Made by a program: the position numbers and the translations under genes. DNA of 64,000 bases from Aurantimonas sp. Leaf443 (lineage in GTDB: Bacteria > Pseudomonadota > Alphaproteobacteria > Rhizobiales > Rhizobiaceae), in NCBI RefSeq assembly GCF_001425575.1, contig NZ_LMRD01000007.1, positions 496,001 through 560,000 on the forward strand, read 5' to 3'. This document shows, one piece after another, positions 29,255-38,682 of this stretch; position 1 is the first letter of the stretch, and each line of letters begins with the position of its first letter. The notes beneath the pieces are model-generated. The model searched no databases. It was not told where the DNA came from and worked only from the letters and a program-made list of their open reading frames with translations.

Positions 29255-29734
29255 TCAGCCGAGCGCCTCGTTCCGCGCGGCGGCGGCGGCCTCGCGCTTG
29301 GACTCCATGCGCTCGCGTGCCGAGACGCCCAGGAGTTCGGACACGCGCCAGACGAGATTGTCCTCCAGCTCGTGCACCTCGCCGTCGGCATAGGTCACGG
29401 CCCAGAGATGCTCGACGAAATGGCGACGCTGGTCGGCGTCGAGCCGGCTCTTGAGGACGGAGGTGAAGTGGTAGAGGTCGACGGCCTGCTGGTCGGCGAT
29501 GCGCCCGACCGAGGCGATGCGATCGGCCTCCTGCGGCCCGAGGCCGAATTCCTGCGCCAGCGCCGCCTTCAGCCGTTCGATCTCGGCCTCGCTCGCCCGC
29601 CCGTCGGCGTCCACGACATGAAAGAGAAGGGCCGCCGCGGCCACGCGCGGGTCGCTCGAGGCTTCGTCGAGCGGCGTGCGTTCGGCCTCGACGACGCCGA
29701 GCGTGCGCAGGAAGTCCTTGACGCTCTCGAACAT
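29255..29734 (-). CDS. TerB-family (tellurite resistance / DjlA-like) protein
   Basis: A 159-residue all-helical protein. RVAAAALLFHVVDADGRASE, then EIERLKAALAQEFGL and RRHFVEHLWAVTYADGEVHE, is the TerB fold with its two metal-binding D-x-D/A-D-G-x-x-x-x-E loops (DADGRASEAE and YADGEVHELE). Despite the name, members without the other ter genes are not evidence of tellurite resistance. First gene of the minus-strand run with the GATase and HAD genes. A strong terminator of the upstream heme cluster lies about 150 bp before it. Confidence 0.88.
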   Translation of the reverse strand: MFESVKDFLRTLGVVEAERTPLDEASSDPRVAAAALLFHVVDADGRASEAEIERLKAALAQEFGLGPQEADRIASVGRIADQQAVDLYHFTSVLKSRLDADQRRHFVEHLWAVTYADGEVHELEDNLVWRVSELLGVSARERMESKREAAAAARNEALG

Positions 29735-29884
29735 GCGGCAGTCCCATCCCAGATCCGTTCGCCCTGCCTCCCAAGAGAAGGCTCGCGCCGGCAAATTCAA
29801 GGGTAATCCCGCAGTGCGATGCGGCGTTTTCAGCCTGTCATGCGGCGACGCCCCGCCGCAACGCGAAACGAACGCCGCGCCACG

Positions 29885-29918
29885 AAAAAAGGGCGGCGCC
29901 TCTCGGCCACCGCCCTTT
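29885..29918 (-). terminator. Strong terminator at the end of the hemC-hemD-Mic60-hemY cluster
   Basis: AAAGGGCGG (29888-29896) pairs with CCGCCCTTT (29910-29918). On the minus strand the stem runs into six Ts (AAAAAA at 29885-29890). It lies 22 nt after the hemY stop. Confidence 0.85.
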
Positions 29919-29940
29919 CGTCGCTGCGATCGCCCTCCGC

Positions 29941-31479
29941 TCAGGCGGCGCGGCCGGAGGTCTCGTCGGGGCGCCCGAAGGCGGCGGGGGCCACCGTGCC
30001 GCCCGCGACCTCGTCCGAGGCCTTGCCGGTAACGGCAGCAGGGGCCGGCGTCGTCACCGTCCTGTCGCCGCCCGAAACGGCCTCGCCCGGCGTCACGTCG
30101 TGCAGCGGCAGCGAGCCGTCGGCGCCGTGGCCCCGCGTCTCGCCGAGCGAAAGGCCCGGGCGTTCGTCGAGGAGAGCCCCCTCGCCGCCGACGCGCTCCA
30201 TCGGCACCTTCCACTGGAAGGCGTCGAGCCGGCCGGTGACGGGCGAGAGCGGCGCCCAGGTCTTCGAGACGATGCCGTCCGCCGTCCAGGCCGGATCGCG
30301 CGGCGCGCGGATGGCGCGGGCGAGCCACTGCCGCACGCGGCCGATCTCCCCGGTCTCCTCCTCCTCGATGTCGGCCATGAGCAGGAACGCGCTCTCGCGC
30401 GGCTCGGCCTCGATCGCCGCCATGGCGCATTTGCGGGCCAGAAGCAGATCGCGCGCGTCGAGCGCGGCATGGGCGAGCGCCAGCTCGGCCTCGACATGGC
30501 CGGGCTTCAGGCTGTGCAGCTTCTGCGCCCGCTTCAGGCGGTCCTCCACCGAATCGCCGGGCCGGGCGTGGACATAGGCCTCGGCGATCTCGGGATGGGG
30601 ACCGTTGACCCAGCTCGTCTCCAGGATCTTGGACCCGCGCCGCAGGTCGCCGAGCCGGAACAGGGCCTGCGCCGCCACGAGCGCGGCGGGCACGAGGTCG
30701 GGCGCCAGACCATGCGCCTCGCTGCCGGCCGCCTTCGCCCCGGCCGGATCGCGGTCGAGAAGCGTCGTCGCCTTGGCGGTGAGGAGCACGGCGCGCAGGC
30801 GCTTGGACTCGGCGCGGTCGATGAGGCGGGTGTTCTTCTGCGCCTCGAGAATGTCGAGCGCGCCGTCCCAGTCGCCGGCGAGCGACTTGGAATCGAGCAC
30901 CGCGCCGCCCGCCCAGGGCACGTGGGGCGCGATGCGCACCGCGCGCTCGGCGTAGTTGCGGGCCGCGGCGTCGTCGCCGAGCCGCTCGGCCTCGAGATAG
31001 AGGCCGCGCAGCGCCAGGAGACGCGTCTCGGGATCGCCCTCCATCTGCTCGAAGGCGGAGCGGGCGCGCGAATGGTCGCCCTCGATCATCGCCGTCTGCG
31101 CGTCGAGGAAGCGCACCAGCGGTTCCTTGCGCGTGCCGAGCAGCTTCTGGGCGCGCGTCGTCATGCGGCGCGCCAGGATCTGGTCGCCGGCGCCCGCCGC
31201 GATGATGCCCGTGGACAGGGCTCCGTAGCCCCGGTCGCGCCGGCGCGTGGACCACCAGTTGCCGACCGCGTGCGGCGTCTTGAAGAAGGCCCGCACCAGC
31301 CAGACGAGGACGACGGTGGCGACCAGCAGCGCGGTCAGGAGGATGAGGAAGACCATCAGGCTGGTCTCCACCTGCTGGCCCTGCCAGACGAAGGTGACCG
31401 AGCCCGGATTGTCGGCGAGCCAGCCGAAGCCGATGCCGGCGGCCAGGACGACGAGAAGGAAGGCGAGAATCTTCAGCAT
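29941..31479 (-). CDS. hemY: HemY N-terminal domain / TPR membrane protein
   Basis: 512 residues. Two N-terminal TMs (about 3-24 and 41-64), separated by a short loop with DNPGSVTFVWQGQQVETSL, form the HemY_N domain. A TPR-like helical region follows (ALRGLYLEAERLGDDAAARN and similar repeats) facing the cytoplasm or periplasm. The C-terminal 90 residues are Pro/Gly/Ala-rich and disordered. This HemY is the proteobacterial co-operonic protein of heme synthesis, not protoporphyrinogen oxidase; its biochemical role is unsettled. It begins 9 nt after the Mic60-like gene and closes the operon. Confidence 0.9.
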   Translation of the reverse strand: MLKILAFLLVVLAAGIGFGWLADNPGSVTFVWQGQQVETSLMVFLILLTALLVATVVLVWLVRAFFKTPHAVGNWWSTRRRDRGYGALSTGIIAAGAGDQILARRMTTRAQKLLGTRKEPLVRFLDAQTAMIEGDHSRARSAFEQMEGDPETRLLALRGLYLEAERLGDDAAARNYAERAVRIAPHVPWAGGAVLDSKSLAGDWDGALDILEAQKNTRLIDRAESKRLRAVLLTAKATTLLDRDPAGAKAAGSEAHGLAPDLVPAALVAAQALFRLGDLRRGSKILETSWVNGPHPEIAEAYVHARPGDSVEDRLKRAQKLHSLKPGHVEAELALAHAALDARDLLLARKCAMAAIEAEPRESAFLLMADIEEEETGEIGRVRQWLARAIRAPRDPAWTADGIVSKTWAPLSPVTGRLDAFQWKVPMERVGGEGALLDERPGLSLGETRGHGADGSLPLHDVTPGEAVSGGDRTVTTPAPAAVTGKASDEVAGGTVAPAAFGRPDETSGRAA

Positions 31480-31488
31480 GGCCTGTCC

Positions 31489-33225
31489 TCAGCCCTGGTT
31501 GCCGGAGCCGGCCGGCGTGCCGGCGGCGGGGGCCGTGATGGCCGAGGACAGCGCGTCCTCGACGGCCTTCTGGCCGGCGAGACGCGCGTCGACGCGCTTG
31601 GCGAAATCGGCGCTGGCGCTCCTGGCCGCCTCGGGAAGCGTCTCCCAGGCGCCCTTCCAGGCCGAGAGGTCGCCCCCTTCGATCGCCGCGTCGAGCCGGG
31701 CGAGCGTGCCCGCATCGCCGGGCGCCGCCGCGACGGCCGCCTGGCCGGCGGGCCGCACCTGCACGAGCGAGCGAAGGCCCGACAGGACCTGATCCTGGAT
31801 CGGGGCCTGCGAGGCCTCCGGCCGCAGCGCGGCGGAGATCGCGTCCTGCGCCTGCGGCCAGTCGGCCTGCAGGGCGCCGAGCGTCGGCACGCCGTCCGGC
31901 GCGTATTGGCGCAGCGAGGCGACCGAGGGCGCGCCCTCCGCGACGCTCGCATAGGTCTCCAGCTCGCCCATGAACGGGCCGCCGCGGTCGATGGCCGATT
32001 TCAGATTGGCGGCGGCGAGCGCGGCGCTCGCCTTGCGGCTCGCCTCCTCGATGGCGCCGATGCGGTCCTCGAAGCCCTTCAGCGCCGCGGTCGAATCGGC
32101 GGCGGCCTTGGCGGCGGCCTCCTGCGCGGCGCCGGCCGTCTCGGCGGCGCGGTTGGCGGTGTCGGCGGCGGTGTTGGCGGTCTCCTGCGCGCCGTTGGCC
32201 GACTGCTGGGCGGCGGCGGCGGCCGTCGCGGCGGCCTGCGCGCCCTGCGCGGCGCCCTCGGCGGTGGACTTCACGGGCTGGAGCGCGTCGGCGGCGGCCT
32301 TGGCCTCGCCCGAGGCGGCCTCGGCCGCCCTTTGCGCGCTCGCGGCGGATTCGCCCGCCGAGGTCGCGGCCGTGGCGGTCTCGCCAAGGCGCGTCTCCAG
32401 CGCCGAAACGCTTTCGGGCGTGGCGACGGGGCGCTGCGAAAGCGCCTCGACCTGGCCGCGCAGCGTCTCCACCGAACCCGACAGGACGGCGATGTTCTCG
32501 TTGGCGCGGGTGAGGCCGAGCGTGGGAAGAAGGCCCTGCGACTGCAGCGCCGCGGCACCGCCGACGGCGATCAGCGCGCCGACGACGCCGGCGGCGAGCG
32601 CCGTGCCGAGGCCGCCGCCGCGCCGCTCGACGATCGTCGCGGGTGCCGGCACGGGGTTGCGGGAGGGCTCACGCTCGGCCGACGCGGACGGGGCCGACGC
32701 GCCGGAGGAGGGCAGTGCGGACGCGCCGGCCGACGCGCCGGTCGAAGGCCCGGTTCCGGCCGCCTTGGCGCCGACCGTGCCGCCGGCCGTGCCGGCCGCC
32801 TTGGCGCCGGCCTTGGCGGGCGCGGGCCCGACGATGCCGATCGCCGCCGCGCCCGCCGGGCCGGTCGCCGCGTCCTTCGGGGCGTCCTTCGGCGGATGGG
32901 GCGCGTTCGGATCGAGCCCTTCCTGCGCGGCGAAATCCTTCAGCGTGGCGCTGGCGGACGTCCCGGTCGCCGTCGGGGCCTCGCCGGGCAGTTCGGGGGC
33001 CGGGGCATGTCCGGTCGCGGCGAGACCCGCCGGCGGCTGGTCCTGCGGCATCGGCATGGTGGGGCCGGCCTCCGGGGCCCTGGCCGCGTCGCTCGTCTCG
33101 TCGCCCGGCCAGGTCTGTCCGGGATCCTTCTTTGCGTCTGTCACAGGAGCAATCTTTTCCGCTGGGAGATCGATCGTTCGGTCGCGCGAGGGGCCTCGCC
33201 CTGTGCGCCTTGGACGATTGGTCAT
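31489..33225 (-). CDS. Mic60/mitofilin-like inner-membrane protein (COG4223)
   Basis: 578 residues in the order expected of alphaproteobacterial Mic60. There is a long Pro/Ala-rich disordered N-terminus (1-200), one TM (about 205-226, GTALAAGVVGALIAVGGAAA), a long Ala-rich coiled coil (about 235-400), then a mitofilin-like C-terminal domain starting near AIDRGGPFMGELETYASVA. Established knowledge: mitofilin homologues in alphaproteobacteria lie between hemD and hemY and shape intracytoplasmic membranes or inner-outer membrane contacts, the presumed ancestor of the MICOS core subunit. The ATG at 33225 with AAGGGG upstream is preferred over the longer frame from 33327. The TM and C-terminal domain look intact. 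Confidence 0.85.
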   Translation of the reverse strand: MTNRPRRTGRGPSRDRTIDLPAEKIAPVTDAKKDPGQTWPGDETSDAARAPEAGPTMPMPQDQPPAGLAATGHAPAPELPGEAPTATGTSASATLKDFAAQEGLDPNAPHPPKDAPKDAATGPAGAAAIGIVGPAPAKAGAKAAGTAGGTVGAKAAGTGPSTGASAGASALPSSGASAPSASAEREPSRNPVPAPATIVERRGGGLGTALAAGVVGALIAVGGAAALQSQGLLPTLGLTRANENIAVLSGSVETLRGQVEALSQRPVATPESVSALETRLGETATAATSAGESAASAQRAAEAASGEAKAAADALQPVKSTAEGAAQGAQAAATAAAAAQQSANGAQETANTAADTANRAAETAGAAQEAAAKAAADSTAALKGFEDRIGAIEEASRKASAALAAANLKSAIDRGGPFMGELETYASVAEGAPSVASLRQYAPDGVPTLGALQADWPQAQDAISAALRPEASQAPIQDQVLSGLRSLVQVRPAGQAAVAAAPGDAGTLARLDAAIEGGDLSAWKGAWETLPEAARSASADFAKRVDARLAGQKAVEDALSSAITAPAAGTPAGSGNQG

Positions 33226-33350
33226 TCCGCGCCCCTTTCCATAACCCGCAGGCCCGCACGAACGCCCGGGCGGCCTGCTTGCCGCGCCCATAGGTCGTCC
33301 ATTCGCATGGTCCGTGCAAGGCTCCAATTGGTCATCACGTCCAAACTAGG

Positions 33351-34049
33351 CTAGCGCGCGAGTTCGAGTAGACGCGCGAGCGAGGGAGCGTCCGAAATCG
33401 CCGCGCCCTCGGCAAGTTCCCTCGAAAGCGCGCCGGCGATCCGGGAGGAGAGGCAGAGGCAGCGAAAGCCGGGCCGCGCGAGATCGGGCCGCGCCGCGAC
33501 GAGATCGGAAAGGGCGCCGGCCTGCAGGCGGCTGAGGACGAGCGCGGCCTCAGCCGCGCCGCCGGCCGTCGCGGCCTCGACGAGCGCCGGCGCCGGCCGC
33601 ACGGCGCGCGTCTCGTACACGTCCCACGTCACGACGCCGAAGCCGGCCGCCGTCAGCGCCTCCTCCAGCGTTCCCGTGCGCGGCCGGCCGGCCGCGTAGA
33701 GGATGCGCGCGCCGCCCGGAAGGCCTGCCGCGCCGAGGAGCGCCGGCATCGCCGCCGCCGTGCCCACGCCCTCCAGAACATGGGTGAAGCCCGCTGCCCG
33801 CGCGGCCTCTGCGGTCGCCGCCCCGACGCACAGGACGGGCCGGGCATCGCCGGGATAGGCGGACGCGAGCGGCGCGGCGGCGCGGCGGCTCGTCAGCGCG
33901 AAGGCGTCGAACGCGCCTTCGGGCAGGGCCCGCGCCAGCGCGACGCCCGCTTCCAGCGGCAGGAGCACGGGTTCGTGCCCGGCGGCCCGCACCGCCTGCG
34001 CCGTGCGCTCTGCCGCAGGCCCCGCCTCGCGCAGGATCAGGAGGCGCAT
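33351..34049 (-). CDS. hemD: Uroporphyrinogen-III synthase
   Basis: A 232-residue two-domain enzyme that closes and inverts ring D of hydroxymethylbilane. The sequence family is weakly conserved. The recognisable points are MRLLILREAGPAAERTAQAV at the N-terminus, FDAFALTSRRAAAPLA, CVGAATAEAARAAGF, and ILYAAGRPRTGTLEEAL with the interdomain VYETRAV strand. The assignment is strengthened by position, 13 nt after hemC and ahead of the Mic60-like gene. Confidence 0.88.
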   Translation of the reverse strand: MRLLILREAGPAAERTAQAVRAAGHEPVLLPLEAGVALARALPEGAFDAFALTSRRAAAPLASAYPGDARPVLCVGAATAEAARAAGFTHVLEGVGTAAAMPALLGAAGLPGGARILYAAGRPRTGTLEEALTAAGFGVVTWDVYETRAVRPAPALVEAATAGGAAEAALVLSRLQAGALSDLVAARPDLARPGFRCLCLSSRIAGALSRELAEGAAISDAPSLARLLELAR

Positions 34050-34062
34050 GGCGGCCCGCCGC

Positions 34063-35028
34063 TCAGTCGGCCCAGCCGGCGAAGAAGCCCGGACCCGCCG
34101 CCTCCAGCACCCGCCGCCCCGCCTCGCGGCCGAGCGCCTCGGCGTCCGCGGCGGATCCGGACAGCCGCGTCTCGTGCACCGACGCGCCGTCCGGCGTCAG
34201 GATCATGCCGTGGAAGGCGAGGCCGCCGGCGCCGTCCGGCACGGCATGGGCGGCGATGGGCGTGCGGCAGGAGCCGTCGAGCACGGCGAGGAAGGCGCGC
34301 TCGGCGCCGAGCGCTACGCCGGTCGGCGCGTCGGCGATCGGCGCCACCAGCGTCTCGACGGCGCCATCGCCGTCGCGCCCCTGGATGCAGATGGCGCCCT
34401 GGCCGGGCGCCGGCGGGAAGCTCTGCGCATCGAGGATCTGCGTCGCCGCCGCCTCGTTGGCGAGCCGCTTCAGGCCGGCGAGCGCGAGCAGCGTCGCCTC
34501 CACCTCCCCCGCCTCCAGCTTGCGCAGCCGGCTCTGCACGTTGCCGCGGAAGGTCACGATGTCGAGATCGGGCCGCAGGCGCTTCAGGAGCGCCTGGCGC
34601 CTGAGCGAGGCGGTGCCGACGCGCGCCCCCCGCGGCAGGTCCGCGATCGTCTCGACGCTGCGGCCGATGAAGACGTCGCGCACGTCCTCGCGCGGCAGGT
34701 AGGCGAACAGCGAGAGGCCCTCGGGCACGGCCGTCGCCATGTCCTTGGAGGAATGCACGGCGATGTCGATGCGCCTCTCCAGAAGCGCCAGCTCGATCTC
34801 CTTGGTGAAGAGCCCCTTGCCGCCGACCTCCGAGAGCGGCCGGTCGAGGATGCGGTCGCCGGAGGTGGAGATGATCTCGATGGCGAAGGCCTCTTCCGGC
34901 AGGCCGTGCGCCGCCATAAGCCGCGCCCGCACCTCGGCGGCCTGCGCCAGCGCCAGCTGGCTGCCGCGCGTGCCGATGCGGATCGTGGCCCCGCCTTTGT
35001 CCGCCTCGCCGGAGATACGTTCACCCAT
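34063..35028 (-). CDS. hemC: Porphobilinogen deaminase (hydroxymethylbilane synthase)
   Basis: A 321-residue cytosolic heme-pathway enzyme that polymerises four porphobilinogens. [15 protein letters not shown] is the N-terminal signature, [15 protein letters not shown] the catalytic-Asp loop, [17 protein letters not shown] the substrate-binding Arg segment, and [12 protein letters not shown] carries the cysteine that holds the dipyrromethane cofactor. The ATG at 35028 gives a normal N-terminus. First gene of the minus-strand heme cluster; its upstream neighbour is a GMC oxidoreductase pair instead of the usual divergent tsaD. Confidence 0.96.
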   Translation of the reverse strand: MGERISGEADKGGATIRIGTRGSQLALAQAAEVRARLMAAHGLPEEAFAIEIISTSGDRILDRPLSEVGGKGLFTKEIELALLERRIDIAVHSSKDMATAVPEGLSLFAYLPREDVRDVFIGRSVETIADLPRGARVGTASLRRQALLKRLRPDLDIVTFRGNVQSRLRKLEAGEVEATLLALAGLKRLANEAAATQILDAQSFPPAPGQGAICIQGRDGDGAVETLVAPIADAPTGVALGAERAFLAVLDGSCRTPIAAHAVPDGAGGLAFHGMILTPDGASVHETRLSGSAADAEALGREAGRRVLEAAGPGFFAGWAD

Positions 35029-35247
35029 GCGTCTCAGCCTGCCTCGTTCCCGGTCTCGCCCCGCCGGGCGGCGCGAACCGCCCCGGAGCCCCCGTCTCCA
35101 TACAGCATCCCGCCCCGAATCGAAGCGGCGGGAATGCGCTCGCTCCCGGATGCGCCGGAAGGCGCGATGGTTCCGCGCTGTGGCAAGTTGCTGCAACGCA
35201 TTGCCCTTGCCGCCCTGCGGGATAGCTAGCGACACACCGAGACGGCG

Positions 35248-35913
35248 ATGGACGAGACCGACGTGCACACCCTTTCCGACCAGGACATGCCCCGCGCCGA
35301 GGCGCCGGACTACGAGGCCTTCATCGCCTCCGACCGCGTCTCGCCGCGCCTTCGCGCGATTCTCGAAGAACGCGCGCGGCCGGACGATGCCGCCTACCGG
35401 CCGAAGACGATGACCGACCGCCAGTTCGAGACTCTGCGCGCCGTCCTGTCCCGCCTGATCCCGCAGGAGGGTCCGCAGCCGATCGATCTCGCCGCCCGGC
35501 TCGACACGATGATGGCGCAGGAGACCGGCAACGGCTGGCGCTACGAGGCCCTGCCGACGGACCCCGACGCCTATCGCGGCGGGCTCGACACGCTGGACGC
35601 CCTCGCCTTCCGCGAGCTCGGGCCGCAGGCGGGCGACGCCCTGCTCGAACGGCTCCAGGCGGGCGAGGAGACGGGCGGACCCGGCCCCTTCACCGCGGCC
35701 CAGATGAAGCTCTGGTTCGAGGAACTGCGCTCGGACGCCGTGCGCCTCTACGTCGCCCATCCCGCCACGATGGCGCGGATCGGCTATTCCGGCATCGGCA
35801 ATGGCGGCGCAGACGGCGCGGCCTTCTCCGGCTTCCGCAAGGTCGGCATGGACGAGCGCGAGCCGTTCGAGCCCCTCCCCGAAACGGCGCCGGAACAGGA
35901 GTCCGCCTCGTGA
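35248..35913 (+). CDS. Gluconate 2-dehydrogenase subunit 3-like protein
   Basis: 221 residues. [20 protein letters not shown], then a helical middle ([20 protein letters not shown]) and a C-terminal [20 protein letters not shown] segment, matches the small subunit of membrane-bound GMC dehydrogenases. In studied members this subunit carries a Tat signal that co-exports the flavoprotein. Here the N-terminus ([20 protein letters not shown]) is acidic and has no Tat or Sec signal, so a cytoplasmic complex is suggested. It overlaps the GMC gene by 4 nt (GTGA). Confidence 0.85.
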   Translation: MDETDVHTLSDQDMPRAEAPDYEAFIASDRVSPRLRAILEERARPDDAAYRPKTMTDRQFETLRAVLSRLIPQEGPQPIDLAARLDTMMAQETGNGWRYEALPTDPDAYRGGLDTLDALAFRELGPQAGDALLERLQAGEETGGPGPFTAAQMKLWFEELRSDAVRLYVAHPATMARIGYSGIGNGGADGAAFSGFRKVGMDEREPFEPLPETAPEQESAS

Positions 35914-37460
35914 ATCTCGACCGGATGAAGCGCTACGGCGAAGCGGACAGCGTCGACGCCGTGGTCATCGGCACGGGGGCGGGCGGCGCGCCGCTGCTCG
36001 CGCGTCTCGCCATGGCCGGTCTCAAGGTCGTGGCGCTGGAGGCGGGCGCCAACCGGCATCCGCAAGCCGAGTTCGTCGCCGACGAGGCGGCCTCGGGCGA
36101 TCTCTACTGGATGAACGAGCGCATCAGCGGCGGCGCCCTGCCGGAGGCCTTCGGCGCCAACAACAGCGGCATCGGCGTCGGCGGCTCGACGCTCCACTGG
36201 GGCGCCTTCGTGCCGCGCGCCGATCCGCGCGACCTGAAGCTGCGCAGCGAGACGGGCCGGGGCGAGGACTGGCCGCTGACCTACGAGGAGCTGCGCCCCT
36301 ATTACGAGGAGGTCGAGCGCTTCAACGGCGTCTCCGGCCCCAGCCATTACCCGTGGGACGAAAGCCGCGCCTACGCCCTGCCGCCGGTGCCGCGCAACGC
36401 GCCCGCGCAGGCCATGGTGAAGGGCTGCGAGGCAATGGGCGTCGCCGTCGCCGACGGCCCGGTCGCCGTCGTCAGCCGGCCCTTCGAGCAGGAGGGCGGC
36501 GCGCTGCGTCACGCCTGCGTCAATTGCGGCTTCTGCCATCAGGGCTGCCGCAACGGCGCCAAGACCTCGATGGACGTGACCTATCTGCCGCTCGCCGTGG
36601 CGCACGGCGCCGAGATCCGCCCGAACGCCTTCGCCACCGGCTTCGAGCGCGATGGCGAAGGCCGCATCACGGCGGTGACCTATACTTCGGACGGCGTCGC
36701 CCGCCGCCAGAAATGCGCCGCCGTCTTCCTGTGCGCCGGCGCCATCGAGACGCCGCGCCTTCTCCTGCACACGGGGCTCGCCAATTCCAGCGGGCAGGTC
36801 GGGCGCAACTACACGGCGCATGTGGCGACCCAGGTCTGGGGCACGTTCGACCACGAGATGCGCATGAACAAGGGCTACCCCTCGGCCATGATCACCGAGG
36901 ACATGGTGAGACCGAAGGATGCCGACTTCGCCGGCGGCTATCTCGTCCAGAGCCTCGGCGTCGTGCTGCAGACCTTCGCCGACCAGGTGGCGCGCGGGCG
37001 CGGCCTGTGGGGCCGCGCGCTCGTCGACTATCTCGACCGCTACAACCGCCTCGCCGGGATCGGCATCAACGGCGAATGCCTGCCGAGCGACGACAACGTC
37101 ATGACCCTTTCCGACGAGGTGGACGCGACGGGCCTGCAGAAGCCCCTCATCCGCTTCGGCTACGGCGAGAACGAGCGGCGCCTCAAGGCCCATGCCGTGG
37201 CGACGATGCGCTCGGTCTGGGAGGCGGCGGGCGCCACCGACATCTGGGAACTGGAGCGCACCGCCCACACGATCGGCACCTGCCGCATGGGCACCGATGC
37301 CGGCGCCGCCGTGGTCGATCCCTTCGGCCGCAGCTTCGATATCGACAATCTCTGGATCGCCGACAATTCGGTCTTCCCGAGCGCGCTCGCGGCCAATCCC
37401 GCCCTCACCATCATGGCCCTCAGCCTGCGCAGCGCCGACCGCTTTCTCGGCCGGGCCTGA
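35910..37460 (+). CDS. GMC-family FAD oxidoreductase, gluconate/sorbitol dehydrogenase-like
   Basis: 516 residues with a GTG start overlapping the small-subunit stop. [16 protein letters not shown] is the FAD dinucleotide motif (21-26 GTGAGG), and [17 protein letters not shown] is the GMC signature 1 region. [20 protein letters not shown] carries four cysteines (about 203, 206, 209 and 213) as in gluconate 2-dehydrogenase-type flavoproteins. The C-terminal [20 protein letters not shown] and [20 protein letters not shown] segments hold the catalytic His and Asn. The substrate is probably a polyol or sugar acid. No cytochrome c subunit is nearby, so its electron acceptor is unclear. Confidence 0.9.
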   Translation: MNLDRMKRYGEADSVDAVVIGTGAGGAPLLARLAMAGLKVVALEAGANRHPQAEFVADEAASGDLYWMNERISGGALPEAFGANNSGIGVGGSTLHWGAFVPRADPRDLKLRSETGRGEDWPLTYEELRPYYEEVERFNGVSGPSHYPWDESRAYALPPVPRNAPAQAMVKGCEAMGVAVADGPVAVVSRPFEQEGGALRHACVNCGFCHQGCRNGAKTSMDVTYLPLAVAHGAEIRPNAFATGFERDGEGRITAVTYTSDGVARRQKCAAVFLCAGAIETPRLLLHTGLANSSGQVGRNYTAHVATQVWGTFDHEMRMNKGYPSAMITEDMVRPKDADFAGGYLVQSLGVVLQTFADQVARGRGLWGRALVDYLDRYNRLAGIGINGECLPSDDNVMTLSDEVDATGLQKPLIRFGYGENERRLKAHAVATMRSVWEAAGATDIWELERTAHTIGTCRMGTDAGAAVVDPFGRSFDIDNLWIADNSVFPSALAANPALTIMALSLRSADRFLGRA

Positions 37461-37569
37461 GGACAGGGCCTCCCGCGCGCCTTCGCGACCGCGTGGCCGA
37501 TGCCGGCGACGGTGGCGCGCGGCCTCCGCCTCGCCTATGTCGGCGGCGTGGAACGCGAAGGAGGCCCCC

Positions 37570-38682
37570 TTGGCCGAAACGAGCCCGGGCGCCGGCGGGG
37601 CGCCGATCATCCTCGGCATCGAGACGAGCTGCGACGAGACGGCGGCGAGCCTCGTCTCGCGCGATGGCGCGGGGCGCCCGGTCATCCTCTCCAACGTGGT
37701 GCTGAGCCAGGTCGAGGAGCACGCGGCCTTCGGCGGCGTCGTGCCCGAGATCGCCGCCCGCGCCCATGTCGAGGCGATCGACGGCGTGGTGAAGGCCGCG
37801 CTCGCCGATGCCGGGCTCGGTTTCGGCGACTTGAGCGCGGTGGCCGCGACCATCGGCCCCGGCCTCGTCGGCGGCCTCATCGTCGGCGCCATGACCGGCA
37901 AGGCCATCGCGGCGGCGCGGGGTCTGCCCTTCGTCGGCGTGAACCATCTGGAGGGCCACGCGCTGACCCCGCGCCTCACCGACGGTCTCGCCTATCCCTA
38001 TCTCCTCCTCCTCGTCTCGGGCGGGCACAGCCAGATCGTCCTCGTGCGCGGGCTCGGGCGTTACGAGCGCTGGGGCACGACGATCGACGACGCGGCGGGC
38101 GAGGCCTTCGACAAGACCGCCAAGCTCCTCGGCCTGCCGGTGCCGGGCGGGCCGGCTGTCGAGCGCCGGGCGCGCGGCGGCGACGCGCGGCGCTTTCCCC
38201 TGCCGCGGCCGATGCGCGGCGAGCCGGGCTTCGACGTCTCCTTCTCCGGCCTGAAGACGGCCGTGCGCCAGGCGGCCGAGCGTGCCGCGCCGCTCGGCGA
38301 GCGCGACGTGGACGATCTGTGCGCCGGCTTCCAGGCCGCCGTCGCGCAGAGCCTTGCCGAACGCGCCGGCCGCGCGATGCGGCGGTTTCGCGAGACCTTT
38401 CCCGACCTTGCCGCCCCGGTGATCGCGGTCGCCGGCGGCGTGGCGGCCAATGCCGCGATCCGCGCCGCGCTGGAGGACGAGGCGGCCAAAGCCGGCCTCG
38501 CGCTCGTCGCCCCGCCCCTGAAACTGTGCACCGACAACGGCGCGATGATCGCCTATGCCGGGCTGGAACGCCTGGAGGCCGGTCTCGTCGACGGGCTCGA
38601 CGCGCCCGTGCGCTCGCGCTGGCCGCTCGACGAGGCGGCGGCGCCGAAGATCGGCTTCGGCCGGCGCGGAGCCAAGGCGTGA
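37570..38682 (+). CDS. tsaD: tRNA N6-threonylcarbamoyladenosine transferase TsaD
   Basis: A 370-residue Fe-dependent ASKHA-fold enzyme that attaches the threonylcarbamoyl group to A37 of ANN-decoding tRNAs. [17 protein letters not shown] is the N-terminal nucleotide loop. [11 protein letters not shown] supplies two metal-binding His, [10 protein letters not shown] and [20 protein letters not shown] follow, and [13 protein letters not shown] and [12 protein letters not shown] close the active site. A TTG at 37570 is chosen because AAGGAGG ends 5 nt before it. An in-frame ATG at 37537 has no Shine-Dalgarno and would add 11 non-conserved residues. Confidence 0.95.
   Translation: MAETSPGAGGAPIILGIETSCDETAASLVSRDGAGRPVILSNVVLSQVEEHAAFGGVVPEIAARAHVEAIDGVVKAALADAGLGFGDLSAVAATIGPGLVGGLIVGAMTGKAIAAARGLPFVGVNHLEGHALTPRLTDGLAYPYLLLLVSGGHSQIVLVRGLGRYERWGTTIDDAAGEAFDKTAKLLGLPVPGGPAVERRARGGDARRFPLPRPMRGEPGFDVSFSGLKTAVRQAAERAAPLGERDVDDLCAGFQAAVAQSLAERAGRAMRRFRETFPDLAAPVIAVAGGVAANAAIRAALEDEAAKAGLALVAPPLKLCTDNGAMIAYAGLERLEAGLVDGLDAPVRSRWPLDEAAAPKIGFGRRGAKA

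Noticed and set aside
29255-29734. Tellurite resistance operon
   Set aside because: Only a TerB-like fold is present; no terA, terC, terD or terE neighbours.
32090-32330. Repetitive GGCGGC-type sequence suggesting a tandem repeat
   Set aside because: It is the Ala-rich coiled coil of the Mic60-like protein; periodicity follows codons and amino-acid composition, with no exact repeat unit.
30100-33354. Very long plus-strand open frame (about 1084 codons) opposite hemY and the Mic60-like gene
   Set aside because: It is the antisense of two well-supported genes in high-GC DNA; its product is Arg/Gly-rich low complexity with no family motif.
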